DNA from: Paracamarosporium sp. OC-R06-R3
Taxonomy: Eukaryota; Ascomycota; Dothideomycetes; Pleosporales; Didymosphaeriaceae
Length of the DNA stretch: 64,000 nucleotides
Assembly (NCBI GenBank): GCA_019828545.1
Contig: JACVRA010000144.1
Location: forward strand, 248,001 to 312,000
Direction: 5' to 3'
A model generated the notes under the pieces. The model worked only from the letters and a program-made list of their open reading frames with translations. It was not told the DNA's origin and did not search any database. The translations under genes and the position numbers were made by a program. Shown one piece after another: positions 11,597 to 22,689 of this stretch (its first letter is position 1; the number at the start of each line of letters is the position of its first letter).

Positions 11597-12731
11597 TCAC
11601 GACAACTCTCCGCCAACCAAGAGCACCACACTCCCCAGCTGGCGCTTCATGTCCTCCCTCTCCACGTCGTGCGTGTCTTCGACCTCTCCCCACTGCCCTA
11701 TCTGCCATCGCACCTCGGTGCTGGCTGCCTCGGCCGCCTCCTCGATCCCGAAGCGGCCCGAATTGGCAGCCTCCCGTGATTGCGCAAACGCTTCGCCCCA
11801 TTCGTGGACAAGTCTGACGCCGACGAGCAGGCTCTTGGACGCCAATACCGCGCGTTCCAGTCCGGCCAGCTCGAAAGAAGGCACCCCCGTAAGCCAGCCG
11901 CGTATCACGTCTTTTGTCATCTCGGGTTGTGAGACGGGGATAATGCTATCGGGCTCCAGGATCGGCTTGATCTCGACACCTGGCCACACGTGCGTCGTTA
12001 GGTAAGCGATGATGGGTGTCGCGAGCTTCATCTGCGTCTCGCGGAGGGTGAGTCCACCCTGGGGGACCTCGTTGAGCACCTTTTCGGGCGCCCAGCAGAG
12101 CAGCGTGTCCGTGGCCAGGTAGCGCATCAGCATGCGGATGATGTCTTCGCGCACTTTTGTATTCCCCCCGGCATCTGCGGCTTCAATGTCTTTGGCGCGG
12201 GCGGCGAGCGAAGTCATTGGTATGTAGTGCGTCTTGAGCGCCTGCTGTGCGCTCACGAGCAGGTCCCACTCGAGCGCAATGGCCGTGGCGAGCTGGTGCT
12301 TCGTCGCGGGCACTGTGAGTATCTCCTTGGTGGGCGTGCGCACCGGTCTGCTGTCGAGGAACACCTGCAGTCCAGCTGGCACTGTCAGCGCAGATTCTCC
12401 TAGTTGGTGGTGCTGGAATACCTTCTGTCTCCTTCACAGATACGTCCTTCCAGAAGCGCTTTGCGAGGGCACTGTTGGGCCTGTTCGGCGCGGCTCTGAC
12501 CTCCTTTGCCTGCTGCAGGAGGTCGGCCTGCTTCCGCTTCCGGGCGACCCTGTCGAGGGCATCTGAGGCCGATGGGGTGGGCGACTCGGGCGGCGGACCA
12601 GGGACCGAGGGATGGGGCAGCGGCGTTGCGCGCCGCGATGCGGTCGTGTGCAGGCAGTGGTATACGGGCCGCGGCACGCGTCGAGCTGCCGTCCGTCGCA
12701 GGGTCGCCAATGCAGGGCGAATTGACTCCAT
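11597..12731 (-). CDS. ATP12: ATP synthase F1 assembly chaperone Atp12, mitochondrial
   Basis: Two exons, 12731-12422 and 12375-11597 (46-bp intron, phase 1), give 362 aa. Atp12 binds the F1 alpha subunit in the matrix before assembly with beta. The N-terminus (MESIRPALATLRRTAARR) is Arg-rich with no acidic residues, as in matrix presequences. Conserved family blocks follow: FWKDVSVKETEAGLQVFLD, RPVRTP, LATAIALEWD, HYIPMTSLAARA, and LMRYLATDTLLCWAPE, which includes the family's D-T-L-(L/C)-Y/C-W pattern. Length agrees with other fungal Atp12 proteins. It is divergent from the zinc-cluster gene, sharing 402 bp. Confidence 0.93.
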
Positions 12732-13133
12732 TGGGAATAGTAATACACGGGTCGAAGTGAAGTGAGTGGTCTTGATGAAGGACGAACGAAGGTGAACTTT
12801 TGCTGCAACCAAGTACCGGCAGCTGCCACCATGCGACCCGAGCACCCTGCGTCCATCTCCACTGGGGGTTCGCGCTTGGGCAAGCTCAAGCCACGGTCGA
12901 GCAGCCATTCGACGGGACTGACGTGCGGCAGCCAGCGCGCCTCTCGCCGCACCTCTCCACACTCGACGCCTCTCCCACGACGATGTGAACAGCGCCCCGA
13001 AGCCTGCCCTGCCTGCCCGCGTCCGCCTCGCACGACACCCCGCAACTGAGCGTTTTCGCGTCCCGGCTGCCCCGCCTCTCCATTGTCCGGGCTCGATGCA
13101 GCTCTGACAAGCACCACCAACGCACCTCCGTTC
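12732..13133. promoter_or_regulatory. Bidirectional promoter ATP12 / ctf1-beta-like gene
   Basis: Only 402 bp separate the two ATGs of these divergent genes, so both promoters lie here. The sequence is GC-rich and CT-rich near 13040-13130. No TATA box is evident, and I can assign no specific operator. Confidence 0.6.
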
Positions 13134-16100
13134 ATGAATCCAGCGCCCGCGCCCGCCTCTGCGAATGCTCCGCCCCCACCGCGGCCCATTCGCTTCGTCA
13201 CCAACCATGAGGGCCCCTACGCGAAGCGCCGCAGGATCAACTCGGCCTGCCTGACCTGTCGCCGCAAGAAGACGCGCTGCTCCGGTGCGTTGCATTGAGA
13301 CGCAGCTGACCATGCACGAACTGACTAACACCCCCCCGAAGGCGAGCGTCCTGTCTGCGGAACATGCGCGCAGAACAAGCACCAGTGTCAGGGCTATGGC
13401 GACGACGCGAGCCCGACAGAGGCCCCCAGGGACGGCAAGAAGACCGCCCGCAGGGGAAGCACCACCGCCAGTGCTCCTGCCCTCAAGATCAAGCAGGAAG
13501 CCGCCTCCCGCCCCTCGCGGCCCCATCTGTCCCACACGTCGTCGACTGCGTCCTACAGCTCGGACTTCTCCCCGACCCGCCGCCTGCGTCGCCAGGACGA
13601 AGATAACGGTATGTTCGATCGACATGTCGCGTAGGACGGGGACTGATGCTGGCCAGGAACTGCAGGCTTGACGTTGAGCACGCGCAACCGCATGCCCTAT
13701 TTTCGCTACTTTGGCCCTACCGCCATCATGCCCGGCTTCAAGCAGATGGTCGTCAAGGTGAGGGGCAAGCAGCATGGAACAGGCCACACTACGTCTGATC
13801 GTATGTACTCCGCTGCCCCATACTCGTTGCCTTTGCTTACTCGATCAGCTGTCGAGTCTTCGCCAGGCTTGAATCCCTCAGTCGGCTCACCGCCGCCCAG
13901 TGACTCCCGAACCCCCGTAGAGATACCCGTATACGACACCTCTTCCATGTCCCCAAGCCCACTCATCACCCACTTGTGCAAAACCTTCTTCGCTCACCTT
14001 GGATGTAACTTTCCCTTTCTCCAAAAAGATCGTTTCATGCGTGACCTCGAAGAAAAGCAAGTAGATGCTATCCTCGTAGACACGGTTTGCGCACTCGCCG
14101 CCCGCTTTTCCAACAATCCCATGTTGACAGGAGGCTCCGAGGCAATGAAGGACGAGAATGAGACTGTCAAGGTGCACCCCTCGGAATACGGGCAAGCTTT
14201 TGCACAGCGCGCAAAGTCCGCCATTCCTGACACGTGAGTTGCCCTAAGAAGCATGATTGCGCACGGCATAAGCTGATGTTTTGTACTGCAGCTTCTCATG
14301 CCCCAATGTTGCCGTTGTCCAAGCTGCTGTATTGCTGGCATATGACGAATTTGGTGCGAACCGCGACAGTGGACTCTGGATGTATCTTGGCATTGCCATC
14401 CGAATGGCCCAGGATCTGGGCATGCAGACCCTCCAGGGACTTAGATATGAAGGACGCGATGGCCCGACGCCAAAATCAGTCAAAACCGACCCTAGCGCGA
14501 GTCGTGATTTTACCCAACCCATCTCTGAAGCCTACCGAAGAGAGAGCATTTTGCCCGAGGAGGAGGAGCAACGCGCCGTCGAGCAAGAAAGACTGGATAC
14601 GTTCTGGGCCATCTTCTTTCTTGACAGGGTCGTATCGTCCGGGACGGGTCGTCCTGTCACTTTGCGAGATCGAGACATTGAAATCTCGTTTCCTTCTCTC
14701 AACGAAGTTGATCCAGCCTCGGGTTGGCCTCTGCCTTTCCCTGCCCTGATACGCATCGTGCATCTTTACGGTAGGGTGACCGACGTATTGAACAGTATCA
14801 AAGGTCGATCGGATATCACCCCAGATCTTCGCTCCCAGCTCGATACCCTGGAGTACCATTTGACAGAGATCTATCAGAATCTCTCGCCCAGACTGCACTT
14901 CAACGCTGTAAACTTTCAACACTATGTGAAACTCAAGCAAGGAACCAACTTTCTTCTCCTCCACTGTTGGTTTCACACTTGCATTGTCCTGTTGCATCAA
15001 CCCACCTTGTTGAAGACTTTCGAGGGTAATGCACAGCCTCTTTCAACGAATAGCAGAGACTTGTCCATGTCTTCGGCAAAGACCGTAGCCGACATTCTGG
15101 CCTTTACAGACCTTATTGACACCAAGACTGGCGTCGGTAATCCCTTCACAAGGCATGTTCCTGAAACCCTTCCTCGGATTTAGTATGCTAACCTTACTAG
15201 TCAACCCATCTACATTGCTGGTTGCGCCTTCCTTAAAGAGACAGCTCTTCACTCGGCCAGCTCACATCCATCTTCTCGTCCTTCCAGCCCCATCATGTTC
15301 GAGGCCAACAATCTTCTCGAAACGAAACAGATCTCAATAGACCACATGAGCTTCGACAAGCCGTCAGTACCAAACGGCGGTGCGCAGTCCATTAAGCGCG
15401 AACAAAGCCAGGCGGCTAAACACACATTACTCGCTTCTGCGGCTAATCAGAATTATCAATGTTGTTATCGTGCGTTGCAATCGCTCGAGACATATTGGGC
15501 TGGTGTAAAGTACATCCTGACTGTCCTAGACCAGAAAGCCAAAGGTGTTGGCGATCCGTTACTTTACACCAGAGAAGAAATGGAAAGCGCTCTGGAACTG
15601 CCTAGACCAGAACCTTCATTCACGAGCCCAGGGTGGCGGCGAAAGCTGAGTTGGGGAACCTACTTGACGACACAGAATATAGATGTGGACGCCGTAAAGG
15701 TCTCTGCTGCGATACGTAAGGGCGCCAGGACTCCTATTCCAGGGTCCCCTATGAACCACAGCCAAGGTAGGCTAATCTTGAAATCACGTGGACTAGTACT
15801 AACGCAGTAGTAGCAATTGGCTGGTCGCTCACAGGCACGATGAACTCTCCCTCTACGAATGTGGCCGTAATGTATACTTCAGAGAACGGCAAGGCTCGCG
15901 AAAACAAACCATTGCAACCGAAGCCGGCGTCCACAATGACTGCGGCGAATGGCCAACCATCGCTCACGCCCACGCTGTCAAACGATACTGTCAAGTTCGA
16001 GCCGACTAACGCCTTATCGTCTTCTGTACCGTATCTTTCCTTCGACTCGAGCGCAATGCCACCACCGCCGCTAGCCACCAATATCAACCCGGCTTCAGCT

Positions 16101-16493
16101 CCAGATCCTGTGCTCGTTTCAGATGCCGATCTGTTACTCAACCTACATTCTCCATATTCTGCCTCTTCGCCCAACAGTTCCCGCCTTCCATTACAACCTA
16201 ACTCTTATTCTCGAGCCTCCATGTCCGTTCCTACGAACAACACCATCTCGCCTCAGCAACAGCAACACTCTCAAACGGTTTTCTCGCCAAATTTCGCAAC
16301 GTATCCTACGCCAACGGATCAGACGTTCGGCGATATGGTCATCGACTCGCAAGAAGTCGACATGTCAGTGCTCGGTGCTGACATGATGCCGTGGGATCTG
16401 GAGTATCTGCCTCATGACATGTTGTATTTTGGGGATAGCGCCTTCACCTTGGGTCTTCCTGATGATACAGGCGCCGGCGCGCCCGAAGGATGA
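13134..16493 (+). CDS. Zn2Cys6 transcription factor, cutinase transcription factor 1 beta / FarB-like
   Basis: Exons 13134-13284, 13342-13608, 13666-14233 (probably with a further 48-bp in-frame intron at 13801-13848), 14292-15152, 15201-15766 and 15811-16493 give ~1015 aa. The zinc cluster is C39-X2-C42-X6-C49-X6-C56-X2-C59-X6-C66. The fungal transcription factor middle region follows: MPYFRYFGPTAIMPGFKQM, LCKTFFAHLGCNFPFLQKD, and NPFTSQPIYIAGCAFLKE across an exon junction, then VAIGWSLTGTMNSPSTN. These blocks match Ctf1-beta/FarB regulators, which control fatty-acid use and cutinase in other fungi; the function here is inferred from that. The intron at 15153-15200 uses a GC donor. The C-terminal ~200 aa are Ser/Pro/Gln-rich and acidic, suggesting an activation domain. 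Confidence 0.92.
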
Positions 16494-17020
16494 TTGCTTT
16501 GAGTTCTTTGTATATACTTGTTCTCCTGCGCTTTGGCAACACTGTTTTGGAGTTTGGGGTGCACGATGGGTTAGGCTTCTCGGGATATGCATAAAGATAC
16601 CTCTATGTTTTGCGATCAGATTTGGGCGGTATTTGTTTATGTATATCAACAGAGCTACTCTGCAATTTGCAACGCACGAAGGTTTTGGTATATTACGTTT
16701 TTTCCTACACGGAATTTACGCAGTGCTTGAGTCTTTTCCTTTATGGATGTGCGAAGGAGCTCGTTTTTGTTGCCTATTCACTCACGGTGCTGAGGCCACC
16801 CAGGCTGAACAGTCAATAAAAACGAGCTCCTTCGTGTCGACTAGACCTCCGCATTAACTGAAAACGGACCTCATCTCTTCTCTAGCTCGCTAAGCGTAAG
16901 CCCTACCGCGTGGCTCCCTCCCGCCGCCGCAGCTCCTCCAGCCTGCTCCTCTCCTCCCCAACCCCATCTCGTCAGCAGCCCTCACTCCCTCACCCCAACC
17001 CACCACCACACCACCCAACC
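16494..17020. other. Intergenic region with hairpin
   Basis: Contains the 3' UTR of the ctf1-beta-like gene, a long inverted repeat (listed separately) and a C/T-rich leader at ~16900-17020 in front of the next ATG. Confidence 0.5.
16752..16834. repeat. 17-bp perfect inverted repeat, 49-bp loop
   Basis: The 17-mer at 16752-16768 (CGAAGGAGCTCGTTTTT) recurs as its exact reverse complement at 16818-16834. Transcribed, it would form a 17-bp stem about 260 nt past the ctf1-beta-like stop. It could be a 3' UTR structure or a remnant of a small element; no target-site duplication is evident. Confidence 0.8.
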
Positions 17021-17413
17021 ATGTCGTCCTTCACCCTCCGCCACCTCCCCGCCCTCTTCATAGCCACAACAACCACCCTCGGCAGCCTCCTCGCGCTGTT
17101 CAACGCCCCCTACGCCATGCGCGAATTCGGGCTGCCAGATCGCCTTGCGCGCTCGCGCGACGCACAAACCATCTTCCTGATCAACAACGGGCGCACATTT
17201 ACCATCGGCGTGCTCATCTGGACGTTTTATCTGCGCGGCGAGTATGAGGCTGTGGATGTGGTCTTGGCGGTTGTAGGGGGCGTGCTGGGCGTGAGCGATG
17301 CGGTGGTTTGCTGGCGGGAGGGCATGCGTGGGAAGGCTGTGTTTAGGGTGTGTGCGTCGTGGGTGGTTGGGCTGTGGGGGGTTGCGGGGATGACGGGGGG
17401 TGGTGGGGTGTAG
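17021..17413 (+). CDS. Small membrane protein, DUF4267-like
   Basis: A single exon of 130 aa with ATG 17021 directly after a CT-rich leader. It has an N-terminal helix (LFIATTTTLGSLLALFNAP), the block YAMREFGLP..LARSRDAQTIFLINNGRTFTIGV, and two more hydrophobic helices (VVLAVVGGVLGVSDAVV; VCASWVVGLWGVAGM). This matches small four-helix DUF4267 proteins, whose function is unknown. The reading frame is open upstream to 16910 without an ATG, so I use the first ATG. Confidence 0.75.
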   Translation: MSSFTLRHLPALFIATTTTLGSLLALFNAPYAMREFGLPDRLARSRDAQTIFLINNGRTFTIGVLIWTFYLRGEYEAVDVVLAVVGGVLGVSDAVVCWREGMRGKAVFRVCASWVVGLWGVAGMTGGGGV

Positions 17414-17887
17414 ATAGATTATGGGGTTGTGGGGCTGGGGAGGGGAGGGTGGTTGTAGTAATCGGTGTGGGTGTGGTTGTCTTTATGGATGTATTGGGGA
17501 GGGGGGATGTCGTTGGTGTGGGTGGATATGGAGGTTATGCTGGCCAAGGCTGCGGGATCGGATCGGGAAGGCTGTTGGAATATTGGATATGCATGCAATG
17601 GTGAGATGCTTGCATGAGGATGTGTAATTGGGTTCTGGGATGCTGTCAAGTCTGACATAGGGCTGCTTACACGTGGATGGAGGACTTACGCCCCGCTTAT
17701 GGGGTGGATGAGATGATATTTCGCTGATGGCATAGAAGCACTTAGAGTCTTCAGAAACCGCTTCTCCAGAGGAAGTTACAATTCAAACAGCCATGTCTGA
17801 CGATCCGGGGCAAAAGTACAGCAGTACTGGTGTGTAACTCTCTACCCAGCTCACGCGCGATGACACTGTACTCATCCACTCAAAGGC
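17414..17887. other. Intergenic region
   Basis: A 474-bp stretch that is strongly G/T-biased on the plus strand at 17414-17640 (3' UTR of the preceding gene), followed by the promoter of the SDR gene. No other feature seen. Confidence 0.45.
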
Positions 17888-18772
17888 ATGGACTTTGTCC
17901 CAACTATCCATCATGACACCTACCCATCAATCGATCCAACGCAAGCCAACCTAGAAGGGAAACACGTCTTCATCACCGGAGCCTCCAAAGGCGTCGGCAA
18001 AGCAGCAGCCATAAGCTTTGCAAAAGCCGGAGCATCTCGAATAGCCCTGGGCGCCAGATCGTCCCTAGCAAGCGTCGTCGAGGAAGCAAAACTCGCAGCA
18101 AAGCTTGCCAACCGCGCAGAACCCCTCGTCCTCGCCCTAAACCTCGACGTCACGGATCGACGCAGCGTAGACGCAGCCGCGGAGCAAACCGCGAGTGCAT
18201 TCGAAGGACGCATAGACGTTCTCGTCAACAACGCTGGGTACCTGGCAGACTACAGTCCGCTGGTAGACACCGATCCCGACGAGTGGTGGTACGAGTTCGC
18301 CGTCAACGTCAAGGGACCGTACCTCGTTACGCGCGCCTTTCTCCCCCTGCTGCTTGCGTCTCCGCATAAAGTCCTACTCAACATCTCCTCTGTAGGTGCA
18401 CATATGCTGGGCGCATGTTCTTCCGGGTACGCGACCAGCAAGCTTGCACTCTTGCGCTTCACGGAAGTCATCGACAACGAAAATGGTCTGGGAACTCAAG
18501 ACGATGTCGTGGCTATCGCGGTGCATCCGGCTGGTGTGAGGACAGAGTTGGCGTTGCATTTACCGCAGAAGAACCATTCGCGGTTGATCGACACGCCGGG
18601 TTTGGCGGGGGATTCGCTGGTTTGGTTGACGAGGGAGCGTAGGGAGTGGTTGGCGGGTCGGTATGTGAGCGTCAATTGGGATGTGGGTGAGTTGGAGGGG
18701 AGGAGGGAGGATATTGTAGGGGCTGATTTGCTCAAGGTGCGGATGGCGGTGAATACGTTTCCTGGCGTGTGA
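17888..18772 (+). CDS. Short-chain dehydrogenase/reductase
   Basis: One uninterrupted exon, 294 aa. It is a Rossmann-fold NAD(P)(H) oxidoreductase: glycine motif T30-GASKGVG, structural NNAG at 113-116, catalytic Ser167 in ISSVGAH, and Y180-ATSK184 (YxxxK). The basic residue pattern after beta2 (GARSS) leans toward NADPH. The C-terminus (VSVNWDVGELEGRREDIV) is that of classical SDRs acting on small hydroxy/keto compounds; the substrate is unknown. There is no targeting signal, so it is probably cytosolic. ATG 17888 gives the usual ~25-aa lead before beta1. It has no clear functional partner among its neighbours. Confidence 0.92.
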   Translation: MDFVPTIHHDTYPSIDPTQANLEGKHVFITGASKGVGKAAAISFAKAGASRIALGARSSLASVVEEAKLAAKLANRAEPLVLALNLDVTDRRSVDAAAEQTASAFEGRIDVLVNNAGYLADYSPLVDTDPDEWWYEFAVNVKGPYLVTRAFLPLLLASPHKVLLNISSVGAHMLGACSSGYATSKLALLRFTEVIDNENGLGTQDDVVAIAVHPAGVRTELALHLPQKNHSRLIDTPGLAGDSLVWLTRERREWLAGRYVSVNWDVGELEGRREDIVGADLLKVRMAVNTFPGV

Positions 18773-19512
18773 TTTACCGTTGTGGTAGTAGCTTGGATGA
18801 GATGGAATTCCTGGTCGATGTTTGCGGTCCTGGTTAGTGTACGCGTAAGGTACTGTAATCATCAGGTTCCATACCGCTTTATTGCAGCCAGCTCTCTGCT
18901 CTTGCTTTGACCGGGAGGAACGTAGCCATCTGTCCTGCGTATTTTTAGTCGGCAATGTAAGCTATGATAATTATCATCTAGCTTCGAATGTCGGGTCACG
19001 TCACGACGTATTTGTCACGAGTTATAGTCTAGGCGAATCCAAGGCAGCGAAGATAGATATGATTTATTGGGGTATAACATAACAAGTATTTGGTACAGAA
19101 TAATAAACAAAGTATATACTGGAAAAACGGACGCCAAACAAAATGCTGAATGCAAGGACTTGAAGAAGCGCAATACGTTAGAATGTTTCATGCGACACCG
19201 TGCTCGTCGAACACCTTGGTGCTCTCAAGTAGGGTGTCTGCACGTGGTGGTGAGATTGCCAAGTGGAGTGTGACCCGAGGCTGTATATGGCGACGATCCG
19301 AAGCCATGGGATGATTGGAGGGCCGGAGCGACGCCTCGTCTGCTGTGCAACCTCCTCCAACGGCGTGGTTGCAGGCAGTGCCACGCTAATGTTGACGTGA
19401 AATATGAATTGCGACATGATAGGCATACACTCGACCTGGAGCGGAACCTGAAGCGAATTCGTGAGACATCATGGCGTAGAAAGATTCGTGATCATGCATT
19501 CGTAATCTTTTC
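18773..19512. other. Convergent 3' region
   Basis: 740 bp between the stops of the SDR and the PTH11-like gene. It includes an AT-rich part (18950-19160) with a short palindrome GATAATTATC near 18965. No gene seen. Confidence 0.45.
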
Positions 19513-20880
19513 TCAAATCTTCCGGTATGCCATATCTGGAGAGGCGACCTTTGGAGGCACCTTCACGTCCTTTGGTGGCACAGGCGGCGGCTTTTCATTG
19601 TGCCAGTCCTCTTCGTCATATACGGATCCCTTCGAGCTCTTGAAAGTCCCAGCAGTAAGAGTGCCCAAAGTGATAAACATCTCCTTTGCTTGCAGGAGAC
19701 CACCTCGCTTGCTGCGACGCGATATAGGCTCTTGTTCGCTCTTTTCTGGTATATTCAGAGCTTGTCTTGTGCGGGTACGTTGAGCTCTAGAAAGGAGCGG
19801 GCGGAGCGTAGGCATTGAGGCGCAGACAATCCCGACGTTGACTTCGATTACGGACCAGACGTTAACGCCAAGCGAGTCGTAATAGGGGTCCATAGAGTGA
19901 AGCGCGACAACAAGAAAATGGAAGCGGATAATGGCGCAGAGGGTGCTAAAAGCACCGAGACCGAAGACTGCATAAACAGCCAGCTTCTCTCGCATAGGAC
20001 GGGGAATGGAGAAGATTAGCTTGTACGGAAGCAGTAAAATCCATACATCCATCATGATGTGAAAAGCAGATGTGACTGAGAATGTCAGCAGATGAAATAA
20101 TTCGTCAATTTTGTAACGCACTGTAATAAAACGTCGCTGTATCGATACAGCGCCCGGGGACTGTGCCAGTGAAATCCCACATTTTACGAAGCGGTATACA
20201 CTCCAGAGGTATTATGATGATAACTATGGCCTGATACGTGAGAAGAAGGCAGATGCTACCTTTGCAAAGCCATTCGAAGGTCTTGGTAACAGCTTCGGCA
20301 CGTCAGACTTGGCGCATAGAATCGATGGGATACTAGACATACACAGACGGAGATAGATCATCAATATGGACGCCTTGATGAGTGTTACGATGGTCTTGTA
20401 TACTGCAATCATAGCAAGTCCCAACTATGAAGTTTAAGCCTTGTCTAGTCGGAATAGGTCAAGACAAAACGTACCTTTGAACTCCCCACTAATTGCTCCA
20501 TTGTCAGAGACATGCCACTGAAACCCATCTTGTATTCCTTGACGCTGACGAGTAATTGAACCGCAAAGACCATGGTGAGTGCCTACCATAGGTATACATG
20601 TCAGTGTAGGTCGAGTCAATAGGAGATGTTCCCTTACCGCTACCACGATGATTGTCCAGTCCTCGTTGCCCATGTTGCGGACGATGCAGGCGCGCGTGTA
20701 TATACGTAGACCGACACATGACACTACTGGTTGTTAGTCGATGAGTAGAACTCAGGCGGCTAACGCACTCCCTAGGATAGTTAGGACAACTATGGTCCCA
20801 ACAGCAACATTCTGTCGCGCCTGCTCATCACCAGGCGGATAGATTGGTAACTGGGGTAACGCAAATGTATTGTTCGACAT
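19513..20880 (-). CDS. PTH11/SAT4-type integral membrane protein (fungal rhodopsin domain)
   Basis: Six exons on the minus strand, 20880-20769, 20726-20638, 20582-20475, 20424-20343, 20292-20122 and 20075-19513, with introns of 42-55 bp, total 374 aa. The protein has an extracellular N-terminus and seven predicted helices. These include TIVVLTILGIVVSCVGLRIY, the NEDWTIIVVA-ALTMVFAV helix pair, LGLAMIAVYKTIVTLIKAS and SAFHIMMDVWILLLPYKLI, followed by a ~90-aa cytosolic tail with Ser/Lys/Pro. The fungal motifs EDW, K..ILMIYLRL, W-DFTGT-GRCID and D-W-LP are all present. Members act as GPCR-like surface sensors (Magnaporthe Pth11) or are uncharacterised. All junctions keep the frame, so the gene looks intact. 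Confidence 0.9.
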
Positions 20881-21725
20881 AACGACGGTTAGTGTGCCTC
20901 AGTGGAGAGACAAGCACGAGGTGTTATCACCACTTTTATCTGTATCGATAGCGGCCATGATCCCAATCCTCCCGTTTAAAGCTTAATTAAGTTTAATTGT
21001 GAAACCGGTCGTGGTCGAATCTGCATGCGACCGAGCTATCACAAACGCAAAGTCCATCAGCTGCAGGTGATGGAGGCAGTTTTCGGTCGAAGAGCCCGAG
21101 CATTGCTGCCAAGAAAGGGGATTATTGCCATGTCAGGTACGGGTTCACGGAGTGCTGCAGGCGACTCGTACTTCAAACAAGCCTTAGAAACGTCATTATA
21201 GGGTGTCACAACGACCACACAATGGCTATGGGTGAATGGCTGTCTGTCAAACTCAGCCCGATCAGAGACCAGGTGAAGCTGACAGATAGCGCGACGAGCA
21301 CCTAAGATGCCGACAATGTATTCTAGAGACGAGCTTGTCAAAGAATCTGGCACACCTGTCAAAATGTCACATAGAACGACATCCGCAGCGTGTGCGGGGA
21401 CCAAGGGCCTGCGTTTCTGCGTTGATGCTTGGAGTGTAGGAGATGGGTTTCAGACGCGCTACCGTGCACCACGATAACCAATTCAACCGTGGCGCACGTG
21501 GATGTTAGCCACTTGAGACAGGCACCGAGCAGGGGTCAGGGCATGAAAGGCTGGTTAATGAAGAACGACCGATCTATTGACATGGTGCGGCATGGAATGC
21601 GGATGATGACGCATGCCCTTATCGATAGCGTCTGGTGTGCTGTGCGCACATACCGACAAAAAATTCATCACAGCACCACGATCAACCAAGTAATAGAATG
21701 GTCGTGCGGAAGAGAAAAAAGTAAC
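20881..21725. other. Intergenic region
   Basis: 845 bp with the promoter of the PTH11-like gene and the 3' flank of the tRNA gene. A 115-codon minus frame (21057-21404) has no ATG at its start and no recognisable family; I do not call it. Confidence 0.45.
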
Positions 21726-21830
21726 TGTCCCGTGCCAGACTCGAACTGGCGGCCTTGGGATATCTGCTTCTTTGAGCAGTCACAGTAGTAACTATGAGAC
21801 CCACGTGATAACCAACTACACCAACGAGAC
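21726..21830 (-). tRNA. tRNA-Met (CAT), elongator type, with intron
   Basis: The minus strand folds as a tRNA: 7-bp acceptor stem GTCTCGT/ACGGGAC, D-arm GGTGTAGTTGGTTATCAC, anticodon loop CTCATA, and T-arm GCCAG-TTCGAGT-CTGGC. The anticodon CAT is at 21796-21794. An intron of about 31 nt (about 21792-21762) follows the base after the anticodon, the standard nuclear tRNA intron site. The U31-U39 mismatch in the anticodon stem is shared with yeast elongator tRNA-Met, which supports elongator rather than initiator identity. Confidence 0.88.
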
Positions 21831-22689
21831 GCTTGAATGACTACCAATTAGATGTCATTGCTGGACTGATTCCAAATTTTATCATTCATATACCAATCTC
21901 ATTATGAGCCCGACTTTGATCTTTGTGCGTTCAAGTTAAGTTGGTTGGAAAGATCGGTAGCGAGGGGCCGCAGACACGGATCCAGGCTAGTTGGGGCATC
22001 ATGTGGAGCACATGGAGGCGAATCTACACATGAGCGTAATGCACAACCAACACCAATAATTTCATAGACTGGTTTGATATTCTGGGCTGCGAACTACGAT
22101 TGATTCAAGAAGGCAGGGGACATGGAGCCAACGAAGCAAACGGGATGGTGCTTAGGTGAGCAATGACTAGCATAGTTTTGGGCTTCCGTCAGCGTTTGCT
22201 TCCCCGCTTCCTTCCATACGATCTCAAGACATAGGAGAGTCTGTTCCTGTTCTCTTCCACACGCTTCCTGGGCAATACAAGAGAGTTACTCCCATCCAAA
22301 AAGAGTCTAAAAACTGGACTATTGTTTTAAAGTAGGATGGAGTGACTGTTGGCGTGGTTTTGTCTCTCCTATATGTACCAGTTGGACCCTAAACGACGCC
22401 ATCCACCGCGGCGCAAAGGGTCGCTTACCATCCGAACAGATATGACTAGCGAGCAGCAATGTCGCTACTCGTGGCGGCTAGCTACAGCACTGCGCCTCCA
22501 GTTAGAGCCCATGATAGTCAAGTCGATGTGGGATTGTGGGTTTAGCCGCAACGCTAGCCACCTCGGTTGCTAGACGATCCGTGACTTGGCGGGGTGGACA
22601 GACATGACCCTACGCCGCATCCTTCATCAATTGATCTCTAGCTACGGATTTCCTTCTAGTGAAGACTGATTGATACGTCCTCTGCCGCC
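21831..22689. other. Intergenic region
   Basis: 859 bp with the tRNA 5' flank and the P450 promoter. No convincing gene or repeat seen. Confidence 0.45.

Noticed and set aside
13801..13848. Treating this segment of the ctf1-beta-like gene as certainly intronic
   Set aside because: It has a perfect GTATGT donor and a TCAG acceptor, but is 48 bp and free of stops, so retention cannot be excluded; noted only as probable.
21057..21404. 115-codon minus-strand open frame
   Set aside because: Begins with TTG and not ATG, no recognisable family, no splice partners; probably chance.
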